Shown here: positions 8,639 through 17,907 of the stretch, piece after piece
How positions within the stretch are numbered: the stretch's first letter is position 1
How the letters are laid out: each line of letters opens with the position of its first letter
From: Acinetobacter sp. NIPH 298
Lineage (GTDB): Bacteria > Pseudomonadota > Gammaproteobacteria > Pseudomonadales > Moraxellaceae
Assembly: GCF_000369505.1 (NCBI RefSeq)
Contig: NZ_KB850053.1
Span: 214,943 to 278,942 of the forward strand
Reading direction: 5' to 3'
Length of the DNA: 64,000 nucleotides
Program-made: the position numbers and the translations under genes
Notes under the pieces: model-generated
What the model saw: only the letters and a program-made list of their open reading frames with translations
Told to the model about the DNA's origin: nothing
Databases searched by the model: none

Positions 8639-11600
8639 TTATTGCTTCGCATAACGTTCATACCAACGATTTGGAATAAAACGCATCGAACCGCCTGCTT
8701 CAATGAATTTTCCACCCGCTTTACAGTCCGCACCTACGCAACCTTTACCAATATCGTCTGGATCAGGTACAACAATCGATTTGGTATTACCCCCACTCAC
8801 CGAACCAACATTCAGACTTACAATACCTGCACCAAGGTTATAGCTATAGTTAGCATTTTCAGCACAAACACCTGTCGGCAAACATAAGCGCTGTGCAAAA
8901 CTCTGTCCTTTTACCCCTGCTCCACAGTTTGAAGATGTTCCATCTTCTGAGGCATCATACATAGTGACATACAAACTACCTTCCATAGCAATCAAAGGTG
9001 CTAGTCCCTTAATTACACTGGCATTTGCACCAGCATGATTTTCACCTGTTGCGCTAAACTTTTTATCGAATCTGAAGTACCACCCTCCCCAGCCCGTTGT
9101 GGAGTTTGCTATTGCCCCCATTACTCTAGTTCGATTATTTCCGTCCGCTTGATCTTTACGGACCAAGTTCTCATAACCTATATACATAAGTTTGTTTGTT
9201 GCTGCATTTGTATCCGTTATCGCAGCCAAAGTCCGAGCAGTAATATTAGAATCAGGATAAAACTGACCATTCGGATGAATATCATAATCATAGATCGCAT
9301 AGACGGCATCATATTGCAATCCTGTTGAATCTCGCTTACCTGTTACCTCTGGAGAATCACTAGTTGCTAAAAGTGGTGAGCTCTTATTCCCTGAAATAAA
9401 ACTTACTACTACTACATTTGCCCCTTCTAAACGATCAGAACTATGATGAGCTGTAAAAACGGGATTTAAATAAAAGCGAGGGCTAGTACCATCCGTTTGA
9501 TGTACGTCTAAAACTTTAGTGATTTGACTATCAAACTTGTTTAGGTTCCGAGCAAAATCAACACGGAATGCTTGTCCAGCCAAGTCACCAAAATAGATAT
9601 GATCGACCATACCATCATTATTACGGTCAACTGTTTTAATCTCACTCACAACACTGTATTTTAAATCTTCGTGACTAATATTTGGAATTGCCTCTACGGG
9701 AGTAGACGGTCCCCCCGTTGGGGCAGAAGACTCACTTTCAGCATCTGACTCTGCTGGAGTATTGGCATACCACAACAAATCTCCTGTATCAGCATCAAAC
9801 ATATATACGCCTGAACCACGTTTGTTTTCTTGTTGATAGTTATATTGTTCATATCCTGCATAGCCTGTTCGAACACCGTTTTCCCATAAACCATCACCAT
9901 CATCGCCACCAGCATCATAACCACCTCCAACGAACAGGACCAATTTACGCTGCCCTTTCCAGTAGACATAATCTAGTTTAGGTTTTGACCAACTCTGCCC
10001 CATGTTTTCAATCTCAGAAAATGCTTTACCCTCTGGATAGTCTTTGGAAAAGACCTTACCTGCGCTTGGGTCAATATGGAATTTGAGTGCTGGATTATCA
10101 ATATCTGTAAGATCTAAAGCATAATAGCTGCGGCCGCCCATTCGCATACCACCATAGATCCACTGTTTACCCTTAAAGTTTTCTTTGTCCTCTGCTGTAC
10201 CTATTGCATTACGAACAGCTTCTTTTACGGTCAGTGTCCCATCTGGTTTTGTAACATATACTGTATGGGCAGCCCACTCTCCATCCATGCCATAATAAAG
10301 CGCATTTTTACCGCCTGCTAAAGTTCCTGCATTCGACCTAAAAGTCTCAGCTTGTTTCTCAATCATTTCTTTTGGTACAAAGCTAAATTTTTCTACGCCA
10401 GTATCTGCATTAACTACACTGAGTAAACCTTGAGTTGTCCCAAACATGACATAGTCTTCACGTCCTGTCGTACCAATGTGGATCTTCCCAGCAGTATCAC
10501 GAGTTGCCTCAGCCTTTCCTTCTTGTGTTAGTAATACTGGCAGCGAATGATAAACGCTTCCCATTTGACGTAATGTTGCAGTCATTGTTGCCAAATCCAA
10601 ACCATTAGTGTCAGTTGCTGTAGAAATGTTATATCCCAACAATGACATTAACCCTCTAACACGAGACGCTTCATCAGTTTTGGTTTTCTCATTCGTAGTG
10701 TAAGTATAATCAATACGGTTTAAATCAAAATTTCTGCTAACTTGTTGGTTTTCACTTTTGGTACCATCAAAGACATAGTCCGTAAGAACTTTACGTCCAG
10801 CGATTGTCGTTGACTCTTCACCATCTGTAAAAGTTTCCGTACCTAGTTTTAATTTACTTAAAGCACCATATTTTTCATAAATTGGTGTATCTGTTGGATA
10901 AGAAGTACTCTCAGACCCCCATATATCTCGTAAATCTTGTAATGTACTTTTTAAAACAACGGTACTCGCATCACCACTCGCACTTGCATATACACCATTA
11001 TTGACAACATAATATTTTTTAACATTTCCGAACCAAAGCTGTTGCTTATCTTCAGACTTAACTTTTGGCTCAAACTGTGGGAAATAGGCAAATGGCTGAA
11101 TAATTTCAGGGTTTAATGCGTCCATTGGAATTGTTGAAGACCCAGTACTAATACTTGGAACAGAACCGCCTACCTTATCAATAAATGCGTTGAGACTGTT
11201 GACAACATCCTCTGCTTCTGTCCCAACAATAAATCCACCTAAACCATACTCTCCACCATCTTCTTCTAATTGCCCCCACGCTGTTGCATTACTACCATCA
11301 ACACTACCACTTTGAAACTCAGAACCAAATCCGACAACAGCAGTCAACACTACACGTTTATCATCCTGTACCCCTAAGGCTGTTTTAATGATACTTGGGT
11401 CATTAAGAGATTTTGCAAATGAACCTATGGCTTGCCAATCTGATTTCATCTTGCCATAGCCAGTTATACTTGTTCCATCATTAGTACCACCCGAAAGTCC
11501 TGCACTAAAGCTATAACTTGCTCTACCCAATGCTTTTGCCATTAGATTACTCGTATCCGTGGCATCTGGAGTTTGTGGTGCACCATCTGTTAAGAAATAA

Positions 11601-12619
11601 ATACCTTGACCGCTACACTCCGCCACATCAGAAGATTTATTTAATGGCGAAACATACTTTGTATTTGCTCCAGTGCCTGTCACCAAACTTGCATCTACTG
11701 TTCGAGAGTGTTCAACACCACTATAAGTTCCTCCACCTGTGGTTGTTCCCAACAAATATGCCGCCGCTTCTGCATAAGCAGCAGAGGTTGGTGTGCCACC
11801 ATTTCCTTTGAAGTTTGGATCTTTAATTAAATTTAGAACTTTGGTACGTTGTGGTGACCCAACTTCGCCCCACGGCGCTGCTGGAATACGCATATAGCCT
11901 TTCCGGTTAATATCCGTACCTGCGCCAATATATGGAAAAGTTCCGATCCCAATTTGTACATCTTTTTTAATACCTGTAGGATTCGTATTTTCATCATAAA
12001 TAGGCATTGTTGCTAAAGTATAAAGAGCCTCTTTAAGGCGACTCATCCTGTCATAACGCTTTGTAAAGGTACTTGCTGTTTTAAAATAATAATCAAATCC
12101 TGACGAACTAAGAGTTTGATTACGAATAAAGCCCGTTAGGTTGGGACGTAGACTAAGTGAAACATTACAATTATTAATACTTACATTACTCTCAGAAACC
12201 CCACTTGTACCACTACCACAACGCCACCAAGTTGTTTGATCTCTGGTGCTACGATAATAAAATGTTCGAGCACCACCACCAACAATACAAAAATCCTTTT
12301 GATACCCTCCAACCGCCATTTCAGCACCATCAAAACTTCTTGTTTCCCCCACAGGTAAATCACAAGCACTCGCCCCTGCTGCTGCTACACTCATACTCCC
12401 TGATGTATCTAGCATCATTACTACTGTACCCGTGGAGGTATTTTGCTGTCCTGGAATATAAATCTCTATATCTGCTGCATAACTTGATACACTTGCACAA
12501 ATCAATGAAGTCATTGCTGCTGCTATTGCACTGACTTTAAAACGATTTGACCAGTCAACCTGTTGCACATCTGCCAGTGCATCATTTTGGCGAACTTGTT
12601 TCATTTTTAACTCTTTCAT
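8639..12619 (-). CDS. pilY1: PilY1/ComC-like pilus tip adhesin (cluster 2)
   Basis: A 1326-residue PilY1 family protein corresponding to ComC of A. baylyi, needed for pilus assembly and DNA uptake in that family. The ATG at 12619 follows TTAGGAG. A long N-terminal region ends in a signal peptide cut near residue 49 (SSYAA). The von Willebrand A domain has an intact metal site, DTSGS at 71-75, and the LTDGAP loop. The C-terminal beta-propeller has the calcium loop DRNNDGMVD followed by FGDLAGQAFRVDF. It is the same architecture as the first copy but without the Leu/Gly-rich insertion. It lies 11 nt after pilX. Confidence 0.95.
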   Translation of the reverse strand: MKELKMKQVRQNDALADVQQVDWSNRFKVSAIAAAMTSLICASVSSYAADIEIYIPGQQNTSTGTVVMMLDTSGSMSVAAAGASACDLPVGETRSFDGAEMAVGGYQKDFCIVGGGARTFYYRSTRDQTTWWRCGSGTSGVSESNVSINNCNVSLSLRPNLTGFIRNQTLSSSGFDYYFKTASTFTKRYDRMSRLKEALYTLATMPIYDENTNPTGIKKDVQIGIGTFPYIGAGTDINRKGYMRIPAAPWGEVGSPQRTKVLNLIKDPNFKGNGGTPTSAAYAEAAAYLLGTTTGGGTYSGVEHSRTVDASLVTGTGANTKYVSPLNKSSDVAECSGQGIYFLTDGAPQTPDATDTSNLMAKALGRASYSFSAGLSGGTNDGTSITGYGKMKSDWQAIGSFAKSLNDPSIIKTALGVQDDKRVVLTAVVGFGSEFQSGSVDGSNATAWGQLEEDGGEYGLGGFIVGTEAEDVVNSLNAFIDKVGGSVPSISTGSSTIPMDALNPEIIQPFAYFPQFEPKVKSEDKQQLWFGNVKKYYVVNNGVYASASGDASTVVLKSTLQDLRDIWGSESTSYPTDTPIYEKYGALSKLKLGTETFTDGEESTTIAGRKVLTDYVFDGTKSENQQVSRNFDLNRIDYTYTTNEKTKTDEASRVRGLMSLLGYNISTATDTNGLDLATMTATLRQMGSVYHSLPVLLTQEGKAEATRDTAGKIHIGTTGREDYVMFGTTQGLLSVVNADTGVEKFSFVPKEMIEKQAETFRSNAGTLAGGKNALYYGMDGEWAAHTVYVTKPDGTLTVKEAVRNAIGTAEDKENFKGKQWIYGGMRMGGRSYYALDLTDIDNPALKFHIDPSAGKVFSKDYPEGKAFSEIENMGQSWSKPKLDYVYWKGQRKLVLFVGGGYDAGGDDGDGLWENGVRTGYAGYEQYNYQQENKRGSGVYMFDADTGDLLWYANTPAESDAESESSAPTGGPSTPVEAIPNISHEDLKYSVVSEIKTVDRNNDGMVDHIYFGDLAGQAFRVDFARNLNKFDSQITKVLDVHQTDGTSPRFYLNPVFTAHHSSDRLEGANVVVVSFISGNKSSPLLATSDSPEVTGKRDSTGLQYDAVYAIYDYDIHPNGQFYPDSNITARTLAAITDTNAATNKLMYIGYENLVRKDQADGNNRTRVMGAIANSTTGWGGWYFRFDKKFSATGENHAGANASVIKGLAPLIAMEGSLYVTMYDASEDGTSSNCGAGVKGQSFAQRLCLPTGVCAENANYSYNLGAGIVSLNVGSVSGGNTKSIVVPDPDDIGKGCVGADCKAGGKFIEAGGSMRFIPNRWYERYAKQ

Positions 12620-12630
12620 GATTTATTCTC

Positions 12631-13383
12631 CTAAGATGCACGCACAGTTTTAATGGTGTATTCCATTTCTTGTGTACTGTATGGAACATTATTTTTAGAC
12701 AAACAGTCAGTGACTGTATCTTCGTCCGCACTCTCATCCCAAAAACTGGTGTAATTGGTTAAACATGTATCAATGCTTGATCTTGGGCGATCACTTAAAT
12801 TAGGCAAAATTGAAGTTGCAGTGATCACAACTTTTTGAATCCCTGTACTCTTTGAGCTTTCTTTATCATCACCTTCCATCATGTGCTCCCAATCTCGACT
12901 ATTATCCGCAGCACGCACTGATACTTGTGTCATAACCGCATTACGACCACTCAAAAAGTCAGTAACTCGACTAACTTTGCAGAAACCATTTTGCCCCATT
13001 TCAGTATTTTTAATTGTCGAGCCTTCCCAATACACCACACTCGCTAAACGACTTCCCGCAAAGCTATCAGTCGATGTCCCACGAATACAGAACACCAGTT
13101 CTTTACCTTTATTCTCTGGGCGTAAGGTATAGTTCAGCATTCCATCACCAATACGCATATTGGCAAAGTCCAACTCATCATCGGTTTTATTTTCTAGTGT
13201 AAAAAAAACAGAATCACTGGTCTGTTTAAGTAAAGCCTGTGCTTGCGCATTCGTTGCAATTTTTAAGGATGTGATACTGCCACGTATTGCCCATGTACCC
13301 ACTATAGTTAAGAGAGCCAACATAACCAGCACCACTATCAGGACTGAGCCTGTTTGAGCTTTTTTCTGTATTTGATTATTCAT
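12631..13383 (-). CDS. pilX: PilX-like minor pilin (cluster 2)
   Basis: A 250-residue PilX-type minor pilin. The ATG at 13383 gives the leader MNNQIQKKAQTG before SVLIVVLVMLALLTIVGTWAIRG. A GTG at 13395 that overlaps the pilW stop is an alternative start adding four residues. As in PilX1 there is no Glu at position 5, as expected for the PilX/GspK position at the tip of the priming complex. The C-terminal part has paired Cys residues (SIDTCLTNY and VTDCLSKN), also matched in PilX1. Confidence 0.9.
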   Translation of the reverse strand: MNNQIQKKAQTGSVLIVVLVMLALLTIVGTWAIRGSITSLKIATNAQAQALLKQTSDSVFFTLENKTDDELDFANMRIGDGMLNYTLRPENKGKELVFCIRGTSTDSFAGSRLASVVYWEGSTIKNTEMGQNGFCKVSRVTDFLSGRNAVMTQVSVRAADNSRDWEHMMEGDDKESSKSTGIQKVVITATSILPNLSDRPRSSIDTCLTNYTSFWDESADEDTVTDCLSKNNVPYSTQEMEYTIKTVRAS

Positions 13384-13391
13384 ATTGGCTC

Positions 13392-14405
13392 TCACTCAAT
13401 CCCAAAACCATTACGGATAGCAATGGTCTGTGTTACTACAGTACGTAAATACAATTTATTACGAGCATGGTCTATTAAAGGGCCTTCAACACCCAGAATC
13501 TTATATTTATGTTCTGCATCAAAAAATTGATTATTTCCTATCGTATCTGTAGAGCGAACCAACAAACCAAACTGTACAGAAACAATTTGCGGTTTTTCAC
13601 CAGTTAAAGCACGATAATCCTCAATACTCATATAACTAAAGCAGTCTAAACGAGTATCTGCCTCAATATTTTCAGTCGTTGGAGTCGGAGGCGTACCACT
13701 TGTTGTAGAAGCTGTAACACTATTACAGGCTGCATTTGCTCCATCATAAGCAACCCCCAGTCGAACACTTAAGTGGTCAACTCGAGGAATAATGATTTCT
13801 CCGTTTCCTGCTAAATTTAAAGTTGTATTGGTTTTTGCTGATGCTTCAGTGTAACGAGCAGCTTTGCAAGCTAAAGCAAGTGGTTGATTCGGATCACTGC
13901 GATTCGTGTCTGAACGTAAAAAATAGCGTTCTACCACATAATCACTTACTGTTACCCCAGTCCCCTCACAATCAAACTGGTTCGGTGTATGAACACGATA
14001 CTGGATTACAAGCTGATCACTACCCAAAGCATTATCATCAGAATCTGTAATATCTAAATTCGTTTCCCCTAGTGCACCACGCGTCAACAAATCCTCACTT
14101 ATACTAAAGGCTGAATTATCATCAGAAATATTATCTTTAGACAATACGATACCACCATACAAAGTCTGATCATTTATAATAGGCTTGGAAGAATTTAGGT
14201 TCGCTAGACGAATGTTATTAATTACAGTACCCAAACCGAATAGCGTTGAATTCTGTAGATTCATCATGCCTTGTTGAGCTGTTGCGCTTCTTTGACTCGT
14301 TAAAAAAAGCTGTATAGCGATTGCGCTCACCAATAGCCCCAAAGCCAATGCAATCATTAACTCAATTAAGGTAAATCCCTTTTGTTTAGTTAAACGACGA
14401 TTCAT
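13392..14405 (-). CDS. pilW: PilW/ComB-like minor pilin (cluster 2)
   Basis: A 337-residue PilW-type minor pilin, ComB in A. baylyi nomenclature. The ATG at 14405 lies 2 nt after the pilV stop with GGAGGC upstream, the same arrangement as in cluster 1. The leader MNRRLTKQKG is of normal length before [25 protein letters not shown]. Motifs shared with PilW1 include IQYR...FDCEG, VDHLSVRLG and the C-terminal LRTVVTQTIAIRN. It is the normal-length comparator for the long leader in cluster 1. Confidence 0.93.
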   Translation of the reverse strand: MNRRLTKQKGFTLIELMIALALGLLVSAIAIQLFLTSQRSATAQQGMMNLQNSTLFGLGTVINNIRLANLNSSKPIINDQTLYGGIVLSKDNISDDNSAFSISEDLLTRGALGETNLDITDSDDNALGSDQLVIQYRVHTPNQFDCEGTGVTVSDYVVERYFLRSDTNRSDPNQPLALACKAARYTEASAKTNTTLNLAGNGEIIIPRVDHLSVRLGVAYDGANAACNSVTASTTSGTPPTPTTENIEADTRLDCFSYMSIEDYRALTGEKPQIVSVQFGLLVRSTDTIGNNQFFDAEHKYKILGVEGPLIDHARNKLYLRTVVTQTIAIRNGFGIE

Positions 14406-14407
14406 TT

Positions 14408-14944
14408 TTAGAATGCCTCCATGACTAAACATTTGGTATCTGTTTGATATGCGCCTGTAGTCGTATCAACACATTGATTAATATTATTCGCAGCAATGAC
14501 CGTTTGTCCCCATGCAACATAAATACAGTTCAATGAACTCTCGACACAGTCTTCAATTACAATGGTTTGCCCTTGATCAGTTGCTTTTGTAAGAATTTCT
14601 GTTGCATCATGCTGCGCCATAGTTACAGGATTACACTTAGGTAAATCTATTTTTATTGTCGATGGAATAGCATCCCGACTAGTGGTCCCTATGCAACTGG
14701 TGACATTTGTTGTTTTAGCATTCACTGCAGTTTTATATGTTGCCAAGGCAGTCCTATTCACTCTTATACGCTCAGCTAGATCTCGTGCCGTATTCATCGC
14801 AACAGTTTGCTCGGTTGCTTCTTGCGCTGCACCTAAAGCTCTAAGCTGTAATGCGGAGAAACCCAGCACCCCTAAAGCAAGGATAACCAAAGCAACTAAA
14901 ACTTCGACTAGACCAACGCCACGTTGTTTATTTATAAAAATCAT
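14408..14944 (-). CDS. pilV: PilV-like minor pilin (cluster 2)
   Basis: A 178-residue PilV-type minor pilin. The ATG at 14944 overlaps the fimT stop by one base (TGATG) and has AGGGG seven bases upstream; the ATG at 14950 would be too close to that site. The leader MIFINKQRG precedes VGLVEVLVALVILALGVLGFSALQLRAL. It carries ARDLAERIRVNR and CIYVAWGQT, and six or more Cys residues suggest disulfides in the globular head. It is the second gene of the operon. Confidence 0.93.
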   Translation of the reverse strand: MIFINKQRGVGLVEVLVALVILALGVLGFSALQLRALGAAQEATEQTVAMNTARDLAERIRVNRTALATYKTAVNAKTTNVTSCIGTTSRDAIPSTIKIDLPKCNPVTMAQHDATEILTKATDQGQTIVIEDCVESSLNCIYVAWGQTVIAANNINQCVDTTTGAYQTDTKCLVMEAF

Positions 14945-15507
14945 CAACATACCCCTGATTTAATACTATCAACTGTTCCCATCTTAGATACTAAAATCGT
15001 GCGATTCTCTCCAAGCACTGCATTACATAAAGTAAAACTCAAAGGCACAATTTCAGGAATTTTAGGTGGATTATTTGTTGGATCAGATTCACAAGGATTT
15101 GGAGATGGATCATCACACACAGGATTATCTATTTCTTTAGTTCGTTGCCTAGCTGTCCCCAAATTTGCAAACACAACGTCAATTGCATCGCTTGTCAGTT
15201 CTATATCTGCACTAGGTGATACCCAATACAATATTGTGGATGTATTAACTGGACATATAACACTGGTTTCCCCACTATCAGGATCCGTTTCAGTAGGACA
15301 AGTCAACTTGATCGTAATATCTTTACGTAACGAAATCGCTTGCCCTCTTGCTTCACCAAAAATGAGTGCCAAATCACGTGCTGTCGTATCAAGCTGTTTT
15401 CTCGCCACCATATCCCCAAACGAAGGCACAGCCATCATCGCGACAATCGCCAAAACAGCAATCGTCACCATCAACTCGATTAAGGTGAATCCCCGACCTT
15501 TCCCCAT
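14944..15507 (-). CDS. fimT: FimT/FimU-like minor pilin (cluster 2)
   Basis: A 187-residue GspH/FimT-type minor pilin that opens cluster 2. The leader MGKGRG is short and is cleaved before FTLIELMVTIAVLAIVAMMAVPSFGDM. Gly before the cut and Glu5 are both intact, unlike FimT1. The domain contains FGEARGQAISLRKD, a Cys-containing Pro/Asp-rich insert, and a C-terminal NRTILVSKMGTVDS. The ribosome site is weak. The likely promoter lies at 15544-15571. Confidence 0.92.
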   Translation of the reverse strand: MGKGRGFTLIELMVTIAVLAIVAMMAVPSFGDMVARKQLDTTARDLALIFGEARGQAISLRKDITIKLTCPTETDPDSGETSVICPVNTSTILYWVSPSADIELTSDAIDVVFANLGTARQRTKEIDNPVCDDPSPNPCESDPTNNPPKIPEIVPLSFTLCNAVLGENRTILVSKMGTVDSIKSGVC

Positions 15508-15543
15508 TACTTTGTACCAATTTTTTTTAAATTTATTAGCTCT

Positions 15544-15571
15544 ATATTAAATTTTATTTTTACAGAACCAA
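15544..15571 (-). promoter_or_regulatory. Candidate sigma-70 promoter of cluster 2
   Basis: On the minus strand TTGGTT and TAATAT are separated by 16 bp, ending about 35 bp upstream of the fimT start. The element lies downstream of the ispH terminator, as an operon promoter should. Confidence 0.45.
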
Positions 15572-15597
15572 TACAAAGCAGATAAGAACCAAAAAAA

Positions 15598-15623
15598 AAC
15601 GGATGGAGTGTAATCCATCCGTT
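15598..15623 (-). terminator. Terminator of ispH
   Basis: A perfect 10-bp stem AACGGATGGA/TCCATCCGTT with a 6-nt loop is followed on the minus strand by a run of nine T. It lies 26 bp after the ispH stop and insulates ispH from cluster 2. Confidence 0.92.
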
Positions 15624-15648
15624 CCTAGTTCACATTTTTCTAATAAAA

Positions 15649-16599
15649 TTAGGCTTGTATCACCTGAATGCGCAGCTCTTTTGGCAGACTAAAGGTAATA
15701 TTTTCTTCTGTACCTTGTAACTCTTTGGGCGGTGTTGCGCCCCAATCTTGTAAGCGTTGAATCACTTGTTTAATTAAAATTTCAGGCGCTGACGCACCAG
15801 CCGTCACACCAATTTTGCTGTCCGCTTTAAACCACGCCTGCTCAAGCTGATCCGCATTATCAACTAAATAAGCAGATTTCCCCATACGTTCAGCCAACTC
15901 GCGTAAACGATTTGAATTAGATGAATTCGGAGAGCCAACCACTAAGACTACATCACATTGCTCAGCTAAATCCCGCACCGCGTCCTGACGATTCTGAGTG
16001 GCATAACAAATATCATCCTTACGCGGACCTTGAATCTGCGGAAACTTAAGCCGCAAAGCATCAATCACCTTCGCTGTATCGTCGATTGACAACGTAGTTT
16101 GCGTGACAAAAGCAACTTTTTCAGGATGTTTCACCATCAATGCGTCAACATCTTGCTCATCTTCAACCAAATAGATCGCGCCACCTTTGGACAGATCGTA
16201 TTGCCCCATCGTACCTTCAACTTCTGGATGACCTTCATGCCCAATCAGGATCGCTTCTATCCCTTCACGTGCATAGCGAGTGACTTCTATATGAACTTTA
16301 GTCACTAATGGGCAAGTTGCATCAAATACTTTTAAGCCACGCTGTTCAGCTTCTATCTGTACGGCCTTAGAAACACCATGCGCACTAAAAATCACGATCG
16401 AATCATCAGGCACTTGATCCAGTTCATCGACAAAAACTGCACCGCGCTGACGTAAATCATCGACCACAAATTTATTGTGTACTACTTCATGGCGTACATA
16501 AATCGGTGGATTAAAACATTCGAGTGCGCGATTGACGATTGCTATAGCACGGTCAACACCAGCACAAAAACCCCGTGGATTGGCTAACACGATTTCCAT
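15649..16599 (-). CDS. ispH: 4-hydroxy-3-methylbut-2-enyl diphosphate reductase
   Basis: The last enzyme of the MEP isoprenoid pathway, a [4Fe-4S] protein reducing HMBPP to IPP and DMAPP. It has 316 residues, the usual length. The ATG at 16599 is chosen because GAGGA lies just before it and the protein then begins [19 protein letters not shown], as in the family. Cluster Cys residues are visible in GFCAGV, ATCPLV and [10 protein letters not shown]; the catalytic Glu segment TTLS...VTQTTL and the substrate loop SNSNRL are present. It is a monocistronic gene divergent from gmk, with a terminator downstream. Confidence 0.98.
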   Translation of the reverse strand: MEIVLANPRGFCAGVDRAIAIVNRALECFNPPIYVRHEVVHNKFVVDDLRQRGAVFVDELDQVPDDSIVIFSAHGVSKAVQIEAEQRGLKVFDATCPLVTKVHIEVTRYAREGIEAILIGHEGHPEVEGTMGQYDLSKGGAIYLVEDEQDVDALMVKHPEKVAFVTQTTLSIDDTAKVIDALRLKFPQIQGPRKDDICYATQNRQDAVRDLAEQCDVVLVVGSPNSSNSNRLRELAERMGKSAYLVDNADQLEQAWFKADSKIGVTAGASAPEILIKQVIQRLQDWGATPPKELQGTEENITFSLPKELRIQVIQA

Positions 16600-16700
16600 A
16601 ACATCCTCACTCATCATCCGAATATTTATACCAAACTATTTCGTTTAGCAGCACGCTACACTACAATAGCCAAGATATTTTATCATATCAGGAAAGTATC

Positions 16701-17324
16701 ATGTCGGGTCTATTGTTTGTCGTTTCTGCGGCCTCAGGAACAGGCAAAACATCTTTAGTGAAAGCCCTACTCGATCGAGTCAGCAACCTTCATGTTTCAG
16801 TCTCGCACACAACTCGCGACCAACGTCCTGGCGAATTAGATGGTGTTCACTATCATTTTACCACTAAAGAAGATTTTTTAGCCCAAGTTGAACAAGGTGG
16901 ATTTATTGAATACGCAGAAGTCTTTGGCAATTATTATGGGACTTCCCAAGCCACCGTCAAAGCACAACTACAACAAGGTCACGATGTATTATTAGAAATT
17001 GACTGGCAAGGCGCAGAGCAAGTTCGTCGACTTTTTCCAGAATCAAAACAAATATTTATACTTCCACCGACCCAGTATGATTTAAGACAACGTCTGTCTA
17101 ACCGCGGCACAGATTCAGTTGAAGTAATTGAGCATCGCCTCAGTTGTGCAGTCGAGGATATGCGTCATTTTGCTAGTTTTGACTACGTGATTATCAATGA
17201 TGACTTCAATAAAGCCGTGCACGATCTAGAATCGATTATCAGCGCCAACCGTTTAGTAACATTGCAGCAAAGTAATCGTCATCAACAATTGATCGAGAAT
17301 TTAATTACGCTCCATCGCGAATAG
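16701..17324 (+). CDS. gmk: Guanylate kinase
   Basis: Phosphorylates GMP to GDP. It has 207 residues with the P-loop [11 protein letters not shown] near residue 9, the GMP-binding [11 protein letters not shown] and the lid segment. GGAAAG precedes the ATG. It is first in the conserved series gmk-rpoZ-spoT, with rpoZ starting 70 bp downstream. It is divergent from ispH with about 100 bp between them, which must hold both promoters. Confidence 0.98.
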   Translation: MSGLLFVVSAASGTGKTSLVKALLDRVSNLHVSVSHTTRDQRPGELDGVHYHFTTKEDFLAQVEQGGFIEYAEVFGNYYGTSQATVKAQLQQGHDVLLEIDWQGAEQVRRLFPESKQIFILPPTQYDLRQRLSNRGTDSVEVIEHRLSCAVEDMRHFASFDYVIINDDFNKAVHDLESIISANRLVTLQQSNRHQQLIENLITLHRE

Positions 17325-17394
17325 CTTGAGTCTTACTCAAAAGCCTTTTATACTACTTAGTCATTTCAGATGTATTGTTCAAACGAGACTACTT

Positions 17395-17673
17395 ATGGCA
17401 CGTGTAACCGTTGAAGATTGTTTAGACCACGTAGATAACCGTTTTGAGTTGGTACTGGTGGCGAGTAAACGTGCACGTCAACTCGCACGTCAAGGAATGG
17501 AACCCACTGTAGAATGGGATAATGACAAACCAACCGTCGTTGCTTTACGCGAAATTGCGATGGGTCATGTGACTAAAGACATTTTGAAACAACGCGATCA
17601 AGACTACCAAACGTCAAATCTTGATATGGTATTGTCTACAAATTCATTAAACTTAGAAGGTTTTTCTTTCTAA
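17395..17673 (+). CDS. rpoZ: RNA polymerase omega subunit
   Basis: A 92-residue omega subunit that assists assembly of RNA polymerase and forms part of the ppGpp site 1. The start ATG at 17395 gives [20 protein letters not shown], the family N-terminus; the longer open frame upstream is not coding. [13 protein letters not shown] and [11 protein letters not shown] are diagnostic. A terminator follows 20 bp downstream. Its place before spoT is conserved in Gammaproteobacteria. Confidence 0.97.
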   Translation: MARVTVEDCLDHVDNRFELVLVASKRARQLARQGMEPTVEWDNDKPTVVALREIAMGHVTKDILKQRDQDYQTSNLDMVLSTNSLNLEGFSF

Positions 17674-17693
17674 GTCGAATTTACTTTGCATAG

Positions 17694-17725
17694 AAGCCCA
17701 TTGTGAAGACACTGGGCTTTTTTGT
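17694..17725 (+). terminator. Terminator after rpoZ
   Basis: An AAGCCCA/TGGGCTT stem with an inner TGT/ACA pair is followed by six or more T residues. It separates gmk-rpoZ from spoT. Confidence 0.85.
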
Positions 17726-17907
17726 TTGTTGAAATGTCAGTAGATCCTGTTCTATATTGATAAAAGCAATTTCCTTGATTGGAAAAATTTTCGTTTTTTT
17801 CTTCTGAACAAATTGACAAGTTTGGCAATATGCTTTTCATTAGAAGCTAAAGCAAATATCCATAGACGTTATCATTATTGAATTCATGTTATAAAAGGTG
17901 TTTTTCT

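Noticed and set aside
17878..17907. Longer spoT from TTG at 17878
   Set aside because: No ribosome site, and AAGGTG fits ATG 17908.
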